NCBI RefSeq assembly: GCF_003352085.1 | Contig: NZ_CP025807.1 | Span: forward strand, 28,817-92,816 | Reading direction: 5' to 3' | DNA from: Sulfitobacter sp. SK012 | GTDB lineage: Bacteria; Pseudomonadota; Alphaproteobacteria; Rhodobacterales; Rhodobacteraceae | DNA length: 64,000 nucleotides | Shown here: positions 1 through 7,460 of the stretch, one piece after another | How positions within the stretch are numbered: the first letter of the stretch is position 1 | How the letters are laid out: each line of letters begins with the position of its first letter | Position numbers and translations under genes: made by a program | Notes under the pieces: generated by a model | What the model saw: the letters and a program-made list of their open reading frames with translations, nothing else | What the model was told of the DNA's origin: nothing | Database searches by the model: none

Positions 1-359
1 TCCATCATCTGGCGCATATCCAGCAATTGGCGCAAAAACGCAGGCTTTGGATCGACGGACAGGTGCCACGCCAACACATCGTCATCTAACAAAGCCCAGC
101 TCGCCCGACGCCGCACCCGCGTTCCACTGCCGCGCTTCACTTCCAGCAATCCCTTGCCAACCAAAAGCTTAACACCTTCGCGGATCACGGACTTACTAAC
201 CCCAAACCGTTCCGAGAGTTTCCCCTCATCCTCGATCAAAGCGTCTTCCTTGTAATGACCCGCGACAATGCGGCGTCCCAACTCCCGCGACACTTGCATC
301 GCGAGCCCGGGAGCAACCCCGCTCGCATCCTTCAGATCGTAGTACAACATCTCATTCAT
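1..359 (-). CDS. GntR/FadR-family transcriptional regulator, 3' part outside the window
   Basis: About 119 residues are visible, read from an ATG at 359 leftward off the edge. The N-terminus carries a winged helix-turn-helix of the GntR type: a segment reading LSERFGVSKSVIREGVKLL near residues 48-66, followed by a wing with GLLEVKRGSGTRVR. The linker after the wing (WALLDDDVLAW) resembles FadR-subfamily regulators, whose C-terminal FCD domain would lie outside the window. Such proteins usually repress a neighbouring catabolic or transport operon until a carboxylate ligand binds. The target is probably to the left and cannot be seen. Family call is firm; function is not. Confidence 0.85.
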   Translation of the reverse strand, partial: MNEMLYYDLKDASGVAPGLAMQVSRELGRRIVAGHYKEDALIEDEGKLSERFGVSKSVIREGVKLLVGKGLLEVKRGSGTRVRRRASWALLDDDVLAWHLSVDPKPAFLRQLLDMRQMM

Positions 360-928
360 GCAATTAGATTAAACATCAGATGTTTACGAAGTCCAGATGA
401 ATTTTCACATTTTTTATTATCTAAAAAGATATCGACAAATGCCAGGTAACATGTTGTAAAAATTTAAAAAATCAGAAATCACAGTTGATCTTTGTGTCTG
501 TGCCTAAAGAGGCCGCGAACAAAGAAATGACGGGAAGACATTGTGAATCCTGTCGGACAAAAGCGAATCTGTGGCGCTAAACGACGTGCGAGATCTGCCA
601 ATTGCGCCCATTGGTGAATGTGCAGCGTAGGCCTGAATTCTCCGCAACGCGATCCTTGACCACCCAAAGTTGCTGCAAAGTGGGTGAATAGCCGCTTCCT
701 ACGCCGCATTGCGGAATCGAGGCTATCGCCAATGCAGCATAAATCGTGCTGCGAGCGCGCGCAGCGAAAAATCAGCACTTCTTCTATGGGCTCGTTCCTG
801 CCGTTCTCCGCATCGCGGTATCCTACGTGATCCGTCTCGATTGTGGCGTCACTCACGGCCCATTGCGGCCGTTGGCGACGCTACCTCATTGCTGCATCGC
901 GGCCCGTCGAAGGAGACATTCGCTGCAT
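360..928. other. Gap between the GntR regulator and the lytic transglycosylase
   Basis: No convincing gene. The first 110 bases upstream of the GntR start are AT-rich and probably hold its promoter. Bases 690-930 are packed with words shared with other gaps of this window (GCAGCGAAAAATCAGCAC, TGCTGCG, GGCCCATTGCGGCC), so this stretch looks like degenerate dispersed repeat rather than coding DNA. The open frames here have repeat-like, arginine-rich translations. Confidence 0.5.
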
Positions 929-1621
929 TCATGGGTTTGTTCCTTCCAGTCGAGCGACCACCGCCATGACGCGGGCCACATGATTTTGGGTTTCTCGGTA
1001 AGGGGGTATTCCGCCATATTGGCGCACGGCATCGGGGCCTGCGTTGTAGGCCGCCAAGGCGAGGCGCGGATCGCCGAACAGTTCCAGCATCATCGCGAGA
1101 TAGCGGGCAGAACCATCGAGGTTCTGGAGGGGATCGCGTGGATCGACGCCAAGGTCGCGCGCTGTCGCTGGCATCAGCTGGCCAAGACCGATGGCGCCAG
1201 CGCTGGAAACCGCAGTCTGACGATAGGCGCTTTCGATTTCGATGTTGGCGCGGAAGAGGATGAGCCAATCTGAAACCGAAAGTCCCGCGCGGCGCAGGCC
1301 GGTATGGCTGCCGTAGCGCAGCGCTGTGGCCTCAATCGCCGAAAGAACGTCTGCGCGGGGCAGGGGAGCACGCGGCGCGACGGCGGCGATGCGTATTTCT
1401 TCTGTTGCTGGGACAACATCAGGTTCGTCAAATATCGCGAGCGCATCGGCCGCCGAGCCTTGGCCTACGCCGTCGTTGTAGTTCCGAGCAAAGCTGTTTT
1501 GCGATTGCGTGGCGGTCAGCGAGCCGTCGCTCTCCATGACCAGAACCATTTGGGCTGCTGCAGGTGGCGCAAGCATCCAAATGAAGAGAAGGCTAGTCGC
1601 TGCTGCCTTTGACGGGCGCAA
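929..1621 (-). CDS. Lytic transglycosylase (SLT domain, VirB1-like)
   Basis: Predicted periplasmic muramidase that cleaves peptidoglycan, in the size range of VirB1-type enzymes that open the wall for secretion or conjugation machines. An in-frame TTG at 1621 gives a 230-residue protein starting with a signal peptide (SLLFIWMLAPPAAAQ). The SLT domain occupies the C-terminal half: the catalytic Glu is in ANIEIESAYRQTA, followed by SSAGAIGLGQLMPATARDLG and the LALAAYNAGPDAVRQYGG motif. The frame is open much further upstream, but that part overlaps another gene and looks non-coding. It overlaps the 3' end of the upstream gene by 29 bases, so the two are probably translated together. No VirB2-VirB11 genes follow here, so a conjugation role is inference. 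Confidence 0.82.
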   Translation of the reverse strand: MRPSKAAATSLLFIWMLAPPAAAQMVLVMESDGSLTATQSQNSFARNYNDGVGQGSAADALAIFDEPDVVPATEEIRIAAVAPRAPLPRADVLSAIEATALRYGSHTGLRRAGLSVSDWLILFRANIEIESAYRQTAVSSAGAIGLGQLMPATARDLGVDPRDPLQNLDGSARYLAMMLELFGDPRLALAAYNAGPDAVRQYGGIPPYRETQNHVARVMAVVARLEGTNP

Positions 1622-1946
1622 TGAGTTTATGCGTGGTCCGCTGTCCTTCTTCGAGCGGGACATCGGCATGCGAGAAGCCGATGCCAACCAGGAACGAGAC
1701 AACGCCCGTGATGGTTTTGAATTCGCGGATTTTGATATCGTTGTGAGTTGTGCGGGTCCGAGCCGTGACCAATAGCTTTTCCACGCCATCGTCAGAGACG
1801 GCGCGCATGATCCAGATCCCATAATAGCTCGGACCTTTCTTGTGCGCAGTTTCCTGGCACAGGATCTCGGCGCTATAGCCGCTTTCCACGAGATCGCGGA
1901 ATCTAGCCTCAGTGACCACATTCGGTGCTTCTACTTCCCAGTTCAT
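1593..1946 (-). CDS. Hypothetical protein preceding the lytic transglycosylase
   Basis: 117 residues from an ATG at 1946 (MNWEVEAPNVV), with a purine-rich stretch about 13 bases upstream. The frame stays open to 2039, but the extra N-terminal part looks untranslated. I do not recognise a domain. The sequence is mixed alpha/beta in character with no clear signal peptide; one hydrophobic stretch (ITGVVSFLVGIGFSHA) lies near the C-terminus. Its end overlaps the transglycosylase start, which argues for a two-gene operon. Two direct copies of GTATATTA lie 75 to 100 bases upstream. Confidence 0.55.
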   Translation of the reverse strand: MNWEVEAPNVVTEARFRDLVESGYSAEILCQETAHKKGPSYYGIWIMRAVSDDGVEKLLVTARTRTTHNDIKIREFKTITGVVSFLVGIGFSHADVPLEEGQRTTHKLIAPVKGSSD

Positions 1947-2020
1947 AACTGCGATCACACTTCTCTTTTCTCGAGACGTAGGATCGCCATGCCCACCATG
2001 GACATCACGAACATACGAAA

Positions 2021-2048
2021 GTATATTAATGAAACGCAAGGTATATTA
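2021..2048. promoter_or_regulatory. Tandem GTATATTA boxes upstream of the transglycosylase operon
   Basis: GTATATTA occurs at 2021-2028 and again at 2041-2048, exactly 20 bases apart, upstream of the minus-strand operon starting at 1946. A third copy (reverse orientation) lies at 24624-24631 upstream of another plasmid-type gene. The boxes could be a repressor site or simply AT-rich promoter -10 elements; the sequence does not decide. Confidence 0.3.
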
Positions 2049-2070
2049 TTGCGATTCTGATGTAGTATTT

Positions 2071-2096
2071 GCCCTCGGTCTGATCGGTCCGAGGGC
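2071..2096. other. Inverted repeat (hairpin) in the divergent intergenic region
   Basis: Arms GCCCTCGG (2071-2078) and CCGAGGGC (2089-2096) pair perfectly around a 10-base loop. It lies between two divergent genes, so a terminator role is unlikely unless an unseen transcript runs in; it may be an operator or a leader hairpin of the small exported gene at 2136. Confidence 0.4.
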
Positions 2097-2135
2097 CTTG
2101 CCATGCCGCGTCATATAAAGGATTCTTGGCGAAAG

Positions 2136-2417
2136 ATGAAGCTACTGCATTTGGTCCCGCAGGTTATACTATTGAGTGCTTTGCTTGGAAGTTCGGCCAA
2201 CAGTGCTACCTGTCTCGCTCCGCAACGGCCCTTCGTCCCAAACGATCCGCAAGCTGCTCAAGAATATGCTAATCTTATTCGGAACGACTTCGAGATCTAC
2301 ATTCAGGATATACAGAGTTATTTACGCTGCCTCGACGAGGAACGGGCGCGCGCGTTTCAGGAAGCGCGTGAAGTCAGCGAAGAGTATGGAAGGTTCCATG
2401 GATTGGTTGGGCCATAG
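2136..2417 (+). CDS. Small exported hypothetical protein
   Basis: 93 residues from ATG 2136, chosen because a GGCGAAAG stretch sits just upstream and because a clean signal peptide follows (MKLLHLVPQVILLSALLGSS, cleavage near NSA). The mature part is about 70 residues, acidic and helical (QAAQEYANLIRNDFEIYIQ, RARAFQEAREVSEEYG), with two cysteines (CLAPQ and RCLDEE) that could form a disulfide in the periplasm. I do not recognise the family. Size and position next to a VirB1-like transglycosylase recall small periplasmic accessory proteins of conjugation loci, but that is only context. Confidence 0.62.
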   Translation: MKLLHLVPQVILLSALLGSSANSATCLAPQRPFVPNDPQAAQEYANLIRNDFEIYIQDIQSYLRCLDEERARAFQEAREVSEEYGRFHGLVGP

Positions 2418-2448
2418 TTATGGAATGCAGGGGCTTGTCGAAAAGCAC

Positions 2449-2661
2449 TCAGAATCTGGGATTGAGAAGGTCTCGTGCCTCAACGCCCAATGCCTCGGCA
2501 ATCGCTTCAACCATATCGATCGACGCGGCGTGCTTTGCGTTCTCGATCTTGCCAATATAGCCGCGATCAATGTCCGCGCGATGCGCAAGGGTTTCCTGGC
2601 TGAACCCTTTGGATCGGCGCGCCTCTTGAATATTTAGACCAAGTTGTATCCGTAGCTTCAT
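2449..2661 (-). CDS. XRE-family helix-turn-helix regulator
   Basis: 70 residues from ATG 2661 (MKLRIQLGLN). The whole protein is one helix-turn-helix domain of the lambda-repressor type: IQEARRSKGFSQETLAHRAD for helices 1-2, RGYIGKIENAKHAASIDM for the recognition helix and beyond, and EAIAEALGVEARDLLNP at the end. It binds DNA as a dimer and, with no sensor domain, is probably a constitutive or autoregulated repressor. The frame is open 42 codons upstream, but that part contains the palindromic region described separately, so the shorter start is preferred. Inverted GTAGA boxes at 2680-2730 are a plausible autoregulatory operator. Confidence 0.85.
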   Translation of the reverse strand: MKLRIQLGLNIQEARRSKGFSQETLAHRADIDRGYIGKIENAKHAASIDMVEAIAEALGVEARDLLNPRF

Positions 2662-2679
2662 GCCAAAGGCAGAGCCCAG

Positions 2680-2730
2680 ATGTAGAGTATTTAACCACGC
2701 AATATATTCTACATTCGGATGGTAGACTAT
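2680..2730. promoter_or_regulatory. Three GTAGAnTAT boxes upstream of the XRE gene
   Basis: ATGTAGA (2680-2686) and TCTACAT (2708-2714) are perfect inverted arms, and the extended word GTAGAnTAT is present in three places: about 2682-2690, on the opposite strand at 2704-2712, and at 2722-2730. They lie 20 to 70 bases upstream of the XRE start at 2661, where an autorepressor would bind. The rest of the gap to 3012 holds a TTGAC/GTCAA inverted pair (2822-2834) and nothing else I can name. Confidence 0.35.
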
Positions 2731-3012
2731 TGTCTTCGGCTGATAATTTCCCGAATTGGGGTCCAGCGCCATGATGGGCGAGTACAAAGTGGAAGTTGCA
2801 CGTGAGGGTTGGGCATGAATTTTGACAACGTCAATTTACCAAAAGGGGCCGAAGTACCTCTCAGAATTCATGATCAAAAATATTCAAGCCGAGGCGGTCT
2901 CTAGCCCGCGAATTTCTCGCGCCACCGCTCGAAGATAACCCCTCAATCCCACAAAACTAAGTTGTTTTCCGGCGTTCCGACATCCGACAGCAAGTCCAAA
3001 GTGAATTAGATA

Positions 3013-3255
3013 GTGACCCATTTTGACGAAGAAGCATCACCCGTTGCTCGACTGATTGGACCCAATGGCAAGCAAACGGTTGGTTGGGTGTACGCTTGGG
3101 AGACCTCGGAGCTGTCGATCCTATGGATTAATGAGCGAGACGCGGTCGCTTTTATTGACCCTCCATTGTGTCCTGAGAGATTGGCGAAGGCCAAGGCAAC
3201 AACGCCTGAGGATGTGATTGCCTTCCTGGCTGCGCTTTTGAAACACAGTCCGTAG
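3013..3255 (+). CDS. Small hypothetical protein
   Basis: 80 residues from a GTG at 3013; a stop codon sits immediately upstream and no strong ribosome site is visible. The translation has ordinary protein composition (QTVGWVYAWETSELSILW, followed by a helical C-terminus ATTPEDVIAFLAALLKHS) and no signal peptide. No family recognised. It may be a short cytoplasmic protein or a remnant; the lack of an ATG keeps confidence low. Confidence 0.38.
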   Translation: MTHFDEEASPVARLIGPNGKQTVGWVYAWETSELSILWINERDAVAFIDPPLCPERLAKAKATTPEDVIAFLAALLKHSP

Positions 3256-3560
3256 AGGCGGTTTGCAGCAGGGCAACCTGCTTGCAAAGATGTGGATTCC
3301 ATAAGCCTTTGCGGAGGCACGCACCGGCAGGGGCCATGTCGTTAAACTTCAAACCGGCCATTCATCTTTCCTGCGGCTAGCGGCAAGAAGGAGCCCATTT
3401 TGACCGATGCTGCAACGAGCACGAATGTCCGCAATCGGGCCGCGCCAGTTTAGTCGCGTGATTTGCTTTGCGCTGACTATCAGCGTCGTCTCGAATCCAA
3501 ACCCTTCGAAACTATTGGCCAAACATTTGATGGAAATCGTATGGTATCGACCATTCGGCA

Positions 3561-3944
3561 CTAAGCAGTGTCGTCGAGAACCTTGCGCGCGACCCGAAAA
3601 CACTCAAGCGCTTGTGGGACGCCGCAATAGATACCGATGACGTGGATGATCGCCCGGATTTCTTCTTTTGAGACGCCATTGTTTAATGCCCCTTTGCAAT
3701 GGGTTTCCCATTCGGCCATTTTCCCAAGCGCACCGATCATAGACAGGTTCATCATTGAGCGCGTTTTGGCGTCGATCACGTCGTCACCCCAACCAAAACC
3801 CCAACACCAAGCCGTCATCGCTTCTTGAAATGGCCGCGTAAAGTCATCCGCAGCGGCGAGATTCTTTTCAACGTATTGTGCGCCAAGAGTTGCCTTGCGT
3901 TGCTCTAACCCCTTGAGGAACAAGTCTTCATCAAAAGTGCTCAT
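3561..3944 (-). CDS. Carboxymuconolactone decarboxylase family protein
   Basis: 127 residues, the usual length for this small all-helical family (PcaC, AhpD-like). The sequence matches the PcaC branch: residues 45-70 (AWCWGFGWGDDVIDAKTRSMMNL) and the helical segment EIRAIIHVIGIYCGVPQAL near the C-terminus. A CxxC redox pair of the AhpD type is absent, so a peroxidase role is unlikely. PcaC converts 4-carboxymuconolactone to the enol-lactone, but members also act in other pathways. It is the last gene of a four-gene minus-strand operon, 3 bases after the aldehyde dehydrogenase, so its substrate probably derives from the same betaine-like compound rather than from protocatechuate. No other beta-ketoadipate genes are present. 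Confidence 0.85.
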   Translation of the reverse strand: MSTFDEDLFLKGLEQRKATLGAQYVEKNLAAADDFTRPFQEAMTAWCWGFGWGDDVIDAKTRSMMNLSMIGALGKMAEWETHCKGALNNGVSKEEIRAIIHVIGIYCGVPQALECFRVARKVLDDTA

Positions 3945-3947
3945 GTT

Positions 3948-5393
3948 TTATCCTTTAAGTTTGATTGCGACGTTCTTGGTCTGCACATAATTCCAAAGGG
4001 CTTCGCGACCCTTTTCACGCCCATAGCCAGACCTTCCGTAGCCGCCGAAAGGCGTCTCGACACCGCCAGCGTACCATTCGTTGACAAAAACCTGACCTGC
4101 GCGGATCTGACGGGCGGCTTGGGTCGCGCGGTTTAGATCATTGGTAAACACCCCACCGACGAGACCATAGGGCGTCCCATTGGCGATCTCGATTGCCTGC
4201 GCGTCAGTATTGAACTTAAGCACAGACAGAACGGGGCCAAAGACCTCTTCATTTGCGATGTTCATGTTAGGGGTGACGTCGGTCAGGACAGTAGGTTCAA
4301 GGAACGCACCGGGGATGTTCATCTTGTGCCCACCCGTCGCGATTTTTGCACCTTCGCTGACAGCCGCTGTGATCATGCCAACCGCACGGTCACGCTGTGC
4401 ATCGGATACCATCGCACCCATTGTCGGGCCAAATTCGGGCTGCTCAATGCCGGGACCGACCTTGAGCGATTGGGCAACACCGACAATCCGCTCGACCAAT
4501 TCATCGTGAATGCTGTCGTGGGCAATCACCCGCGACATTGCCGAACAGACTTGTCCTGCATTGAAATAAATGCCCCACCGAACGTCGTTTTCAAAAGCTG
4601 CAAGATCGGCGTCGTCATGCACGATGGCAGCAGATTTCCCGCCAAGTTCCAAGACACATGGCACGACGTTCTTGGCGGCGGCGGACGCGATTGCGATGCC
4701 TGTTTGCACCGATCCGGTGAACACGATCTGGTTCACCTGAGGATGCGCGGAAAGTGCGGCACCCGCCTCATGTCCCAAACCGCACAAGATATTCACAGCG
4801 CCTTTCGGCAAACCCACGGCCTCGGCGGCATGAGCGAACCATGCGTTTGTTAGTGGCGTCAATTCGGGTGTTTTGATCACGACCGTGTTGCCTGTCGCAA
4901 GAGCTGCGGACAGGGATCGCGCTGTCATCTCAAGCGGGTAATTCCACGGAATGATTTGGGCTGACACGCCAAAAGGTTCATAGGTTGTAAAGTCAAAATA
5001 CCCGGCACCCAATGGGATTGAACGCCCTTCGACCGTCTCGGCTTGATTGCCGTAGTATTCGAAATAGCGTGCAGCACCCTCAACTTCTATCCGGCTTTCC
5101 CACAGCGGTTTGCCTTGCTCAAGCGTCAGAACTGGTGCGATGTCGTCGATGTTTTCGAGCAGGAAGCGCCCCATGGCTTGGACCATGCGACCCCGTTCGA
5201 CGGGGCGAAGATCGGACAGCTCGCCCGACAGGTGAACGCGCCGTGCGGCCAGGACGGCGCGGTCAACGTCTGCTGCGTCGGCCAGTGCGTGCTGGGCCAG
5301 CTTTTCACCCGTGCCAGGATTGATCACATCAATGCGGCCCGCGCCGCCATCAACCCAAGCGCCGTCGATGTAGTTTTGCCAATAGTCTTTCAT
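3948..5393 (-). CDS. NAD(P)-dependent aldehyde dehydrogenase
   Basis: 481 residues, full length for the ALDH superfamily. It oxidises an aldehyde to the carboxylate in the cytoplasm. Visible features are the IIPWNYP motif (Asn151), the cofactor-binding GSVQTG loop near 227, the general base Glu249 in LELGGKSA and the catalytic Cys283 in NAGQVCS. It resembles betaine-aldehyde and semialdehyde dehydrogenases. It follows the Rieske oxygenase gene by 42 bases and precedes the carboxymuconolactone decarboxylase family gene by 3. A Rieske enzyme that cleaves or demethylates a quaternary amine releases an aldehyde (formaldehyde or a semialdehyde), which would be its likely substrate; this is inferred from context. 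Confidence 0.95.
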   Translation of the reverse strand: MKDYWQNYIDGAWVDGGAGRIDVINPGTGEKLAQHALADAADVDRAVLAARRVHLSGELSDLRPVERGRMVQAMGRFLLENIDDIAPVLTLEQGKPLWESRIEVEGAARYFEYYGNQAETVEGRSIPLGAGYFDFTTYEPFGVSAQIIPWNYPLEMTARSLSAALATGNTVVIKTPELTPLTNAWFAHAAEAVGLPKGAVNILCGLGHEAGAALSAHPQVNQIVFTGSVQTGIAIASAAAKNVVPCVLELGGKSAAIVHDDADLAAFENDVRWGIYFNAGQVCSAMSRVIAHDSIHDELVERIVGVAQSLKVGPGIEQPEFGPTMGAMVSDAQRDRAVGMITAAVSEGAKIATGGHKMNIPGAFLEPTVLTDVTPNMNIANEEVFGPVLSVLKFNTDAQAIEIANGTPYGLVGGVFTNDLNRATQAARQIRAGQVFVNEWYAGGVETPFGGYGRSGYGREKGREALWNYVQTKNVAIKLKG

Positions 5394-5435
5394 CGCCGCA
5401 AATCCTTGTGTTTTTTGTTATTCGCTTCGGGCTGT

Positions 5436-6527
5436 TTAGGTCTGCTGGTCGCCGTCAATGGCCTCCCGCATCCAGCGCTGAAGATGCATTACGGGATGCT
5501 CTGAATTAACACCGCCTTTGGGGTCCACGACCAAAGGTCCGGGCCGGTAGCCGCGCGATCCGAGCCCACGTTGCACGGATTCCACCAGATGAATGTCTTC
5601 TTCCACCGTTGTTGCGCGGTCTTGCTGGGCGAGCTTACGCACGGCCTCGTTGTCTTCGCCGTCCAAAGAATACCAACCCCGCCACAAGATCACTTGCGTC
5701 GCACTGATGGCGCGCCAGTGATAGGTATTCAGCACATTGCCCGGATAGACCTGAAAGCTGAACATCGGCCACAGGAACCAGCTGGAATATTCATCAAAAT
5801 GCTTAAAGCCCGACTGAATGTCGTAGGTCATGCGATCAAGGCTTTGGCATTCGGTTGTGTGACGCAGGCACTGGCCTTGGGGTTGGATGTCGTAGGTTTC
5901 TGGCTTCACCACGCCGCTCGCAAACGTAGGGTGATTCAACGAGCAGTGGTAGCATTCAGAATAATTCTCGACCGAGACTTTCCAATTGCAGTTCTCTGGT
6001 ATTTCCACCCATTCCAGCGGCTTGAGGTCGGCCCAGTTGGGCACCCACTCTTCTAACTCGACGCGTGCGCGTGGGAACCAGTCTTCCATCGGCTTGGCAT
6101 CTGGATCAAGATTCACAAAGACGAAACCAAGGAACTCTTCGACGCGCACTTCATTGAGGCAAACAGTGGATTTGTCGAACCCTTCGACCGCCTTGATATT
6201 CGGACCAGCCCGTAATTCGCCCGTCAGTTCATAGGTCCACGCGTGGTAGGGGCACACGACGACGCGGGTCGTGCCTGATCCGCTGACAAGCTGGTGCGCG
6301 CGGTGCTGGCAGACATTGTAGAACACCCGTATTTTGTCATCACGTCCACGGATCGCAAACAGGCTTTCGCCCGCAATCTCAAATGTTGTGTAGCACCCTG
6401 TTTCGACAAGTTCTGATGAGTGGCAGCCAAACTGCCATGTGCGGGCCAGAAGGCCTGCGCGTTCGATGTCAAACACCTGCGGATCAATGTAGTAGCGCGC
6501 GTCGAGAGATTTTACCGGGTCAGTCAT
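5436..6527 (-). CDS. Rieske non-haem iron oxygenase, quaternary-amine type
   Basis: 363 residues, alpha subunit of a ring-hydroxylating-type oxygenase. The Rieske cluster ligands are Cys73/His75 (NVCQHRAH) and Cys92/His95 (VVCPYHAW). The mononuclear iron site is E191-x2-H194-x4-H199 (ENYSECYHCSLNHP). In classical aromatic dioxygenases the first residue is the bridging Asp; here it is Glu, as known in carnitine monooxygenase CntA, so the enzyme probably acts on a quaternary ammonium compound (carnitine, glycine betaine, proline betaine or similar) by N-demethylation or C-N cleavage. It overlaps the RpiR regulator by 8 bases. A ferredoxin reductase partner is needed and none is encoded in the window. 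Confidence 0.92.
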   Translation of the reverse strand: MTDPVKSLDARYYIDPQVFDIERAGLLARTWQFGCHSSELVETGCYTTFEIAGESLFAIRGRDDKIRVFYNVCQHRAHQLVSGSGTTRVVVCPYHAWTYELTGELRAGPNIKAVEGFDKSTVCLNEVRVEEFLGFVFVNLDPDAKPMEDWFPRARVELEEWVPNWADLKPLEWVEIPENCNWKVSVENYSECYHCSLNHPTFASGVVKPETYDIQPQGQCLRHTTECQSLDRMTYDIQSGFKHFDEYSSWFLWPMFSFQVYPGNVLNTYHWRAISATQVILWRGWYSLDGEDNEAVRKLAQQDRATTVEEDIHLVESVQRGLGSRGYRPGPLVVDPKGGVNSEHPVMHLQRWMREAIDGDQQT

Positions 6528-7410
6528 TCAAACCCTCATCATAAAGTCCAAGGCTATGGCGCCTTTCATGAAACTTCTCGACTCGCCCCACCATTTCATC
6601 GCTGGAAACCGCAATCACAAATGACAAAAGCGTTTCTAAGATTGCAATGGTGCTGACGGACGACGGGAAGAATTGTGGCGTTTCAGCTGACACGACAAAT
6701 CCATGGTCGGCTTTGCGAATGATCGGGCTGGCGGGGCTGTCTGAAATTCCAATCACCGTGATCCCTTGTTCATTGGCGACACGCACTGCTTCGACCACTT
6801 CGCGGCGGTAGGGCTTGCAGGTGATGGCGATCAAAACGTCGCGTTTATCGGCCCATGCAAGATCATCAATGGGAGTCGATCCTGCACGTGGAATAGCATG
6901 AAACTGGGTCATGCCCGTGGAGGCGAGATAGGTGAAATTGCGGGCGTTGGAATTGTTCACCCCGACACCCAGCGTGTAGACATTGCGCGAGGCCCAAATG
7001 GCTTCGGCGGCGGCAACCAGATTCTCGACGGAAATGCCTGCAAACGTGTCTTCGATATTGCTCAATGCGCCTTGGACCATGTCCGCATAGATACCGCCCA
7101 GATCACCTGACTTGCGGATATCTTGCAACCAACGCACCCGATCAGGGAAATTGGCATCACCGCGCCGGATTGCATCACGAAACGGCTGGCGAAAATCCTC
7201 GTAGCCTTCAAACCCGACTTGGCGCGCCATGCGCACGACGGTGTTTGGCTTAACGTTTGCGGCTTGCGCGATTTCACGGACCGTAGACACTCCCACATCA
7301 CGCGGGTTTTCCAGCACATAAGTTGCGGCCTTTCTCGCCTCTGGTGTGAGGTCCGAAAGCTCGTCTGCGAGGCGCTCCAGAATCTTTGATGATACGTTTG
7401 TACTATTCAT
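6520..7410 (-). CDS. RpiR/MurR-family transcriptional regulator with SIS domain
   Basis: 296 residues. The N-terminal HTH_6 domain spans about 1-80 (VREIAQAANVKPNTVVRMAR is the recognition region) and the SIS phosphosugar-binding fold about 125-265 (NVYTLGVGVNNSNARNFTYL, VLIAITCKPYRREVVEAV, GITVIGISDSPASPI). Although SIS domains usually bind phosphosugars, members of this family also control amino acid and betaine catabolism in alphaproteobacteria. It is the first gene of the minus-strand operon and lies 50 bases from the divergent flavoprotein gene, so it probably controls both directions. No clear palindromic operator was seen in the 50-base gap. Confidence 0.92.
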   Translation of the reverse strand: MNSTNVSSKILERLADELSDLTPEARKAATYVLENPRDVGVSTVREIAQAANVKPNTVVRMARQVGFEGYEDFRQPFRDAIRRGDANFPDRVRWLQDIRKSGDLGGIYADMVQGALSNIEDTFAGISVENLVAAAEAIWASRNVYTLGVGVNNSNARNFTYLASTGMTQFHAIPRAGSTPIDDLAWADKRDVLIAITCKPYRREVVEAVRVANEQGITVIGISDSPASPIIRKADHGFVVSAETPQFFPSSVSTIAILETLLSFVIAVSSDEMVGRVEKFHERRHSLGLYDEGLND

Positions 7411-7460
7411 TATTGACGATGGTATATTTGTCCGCTTAACCTGTCGAGGACTTTTTACAC

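Noticed and set aside
479..856. 125-residue open frame on the minus strand
   Set aside because: Its translation is arginine- and cysteine-rich and spans the dispersed-repeat words of the gap; no ribosome site or family resemblance.
746..1273. 175-residue open frame on the plus strand
   Set aside because: It lies opposite the transglycosylase catalytic domain and is a shadow of that gene.
3561..3944. Assignment as pcaC in protocatechuate degradation
   Set aside because: None of pcaB, pcaD, pcaG, pcaH or pcaIJ is present and the gene is the last member of the Rieske-ALDH operon.
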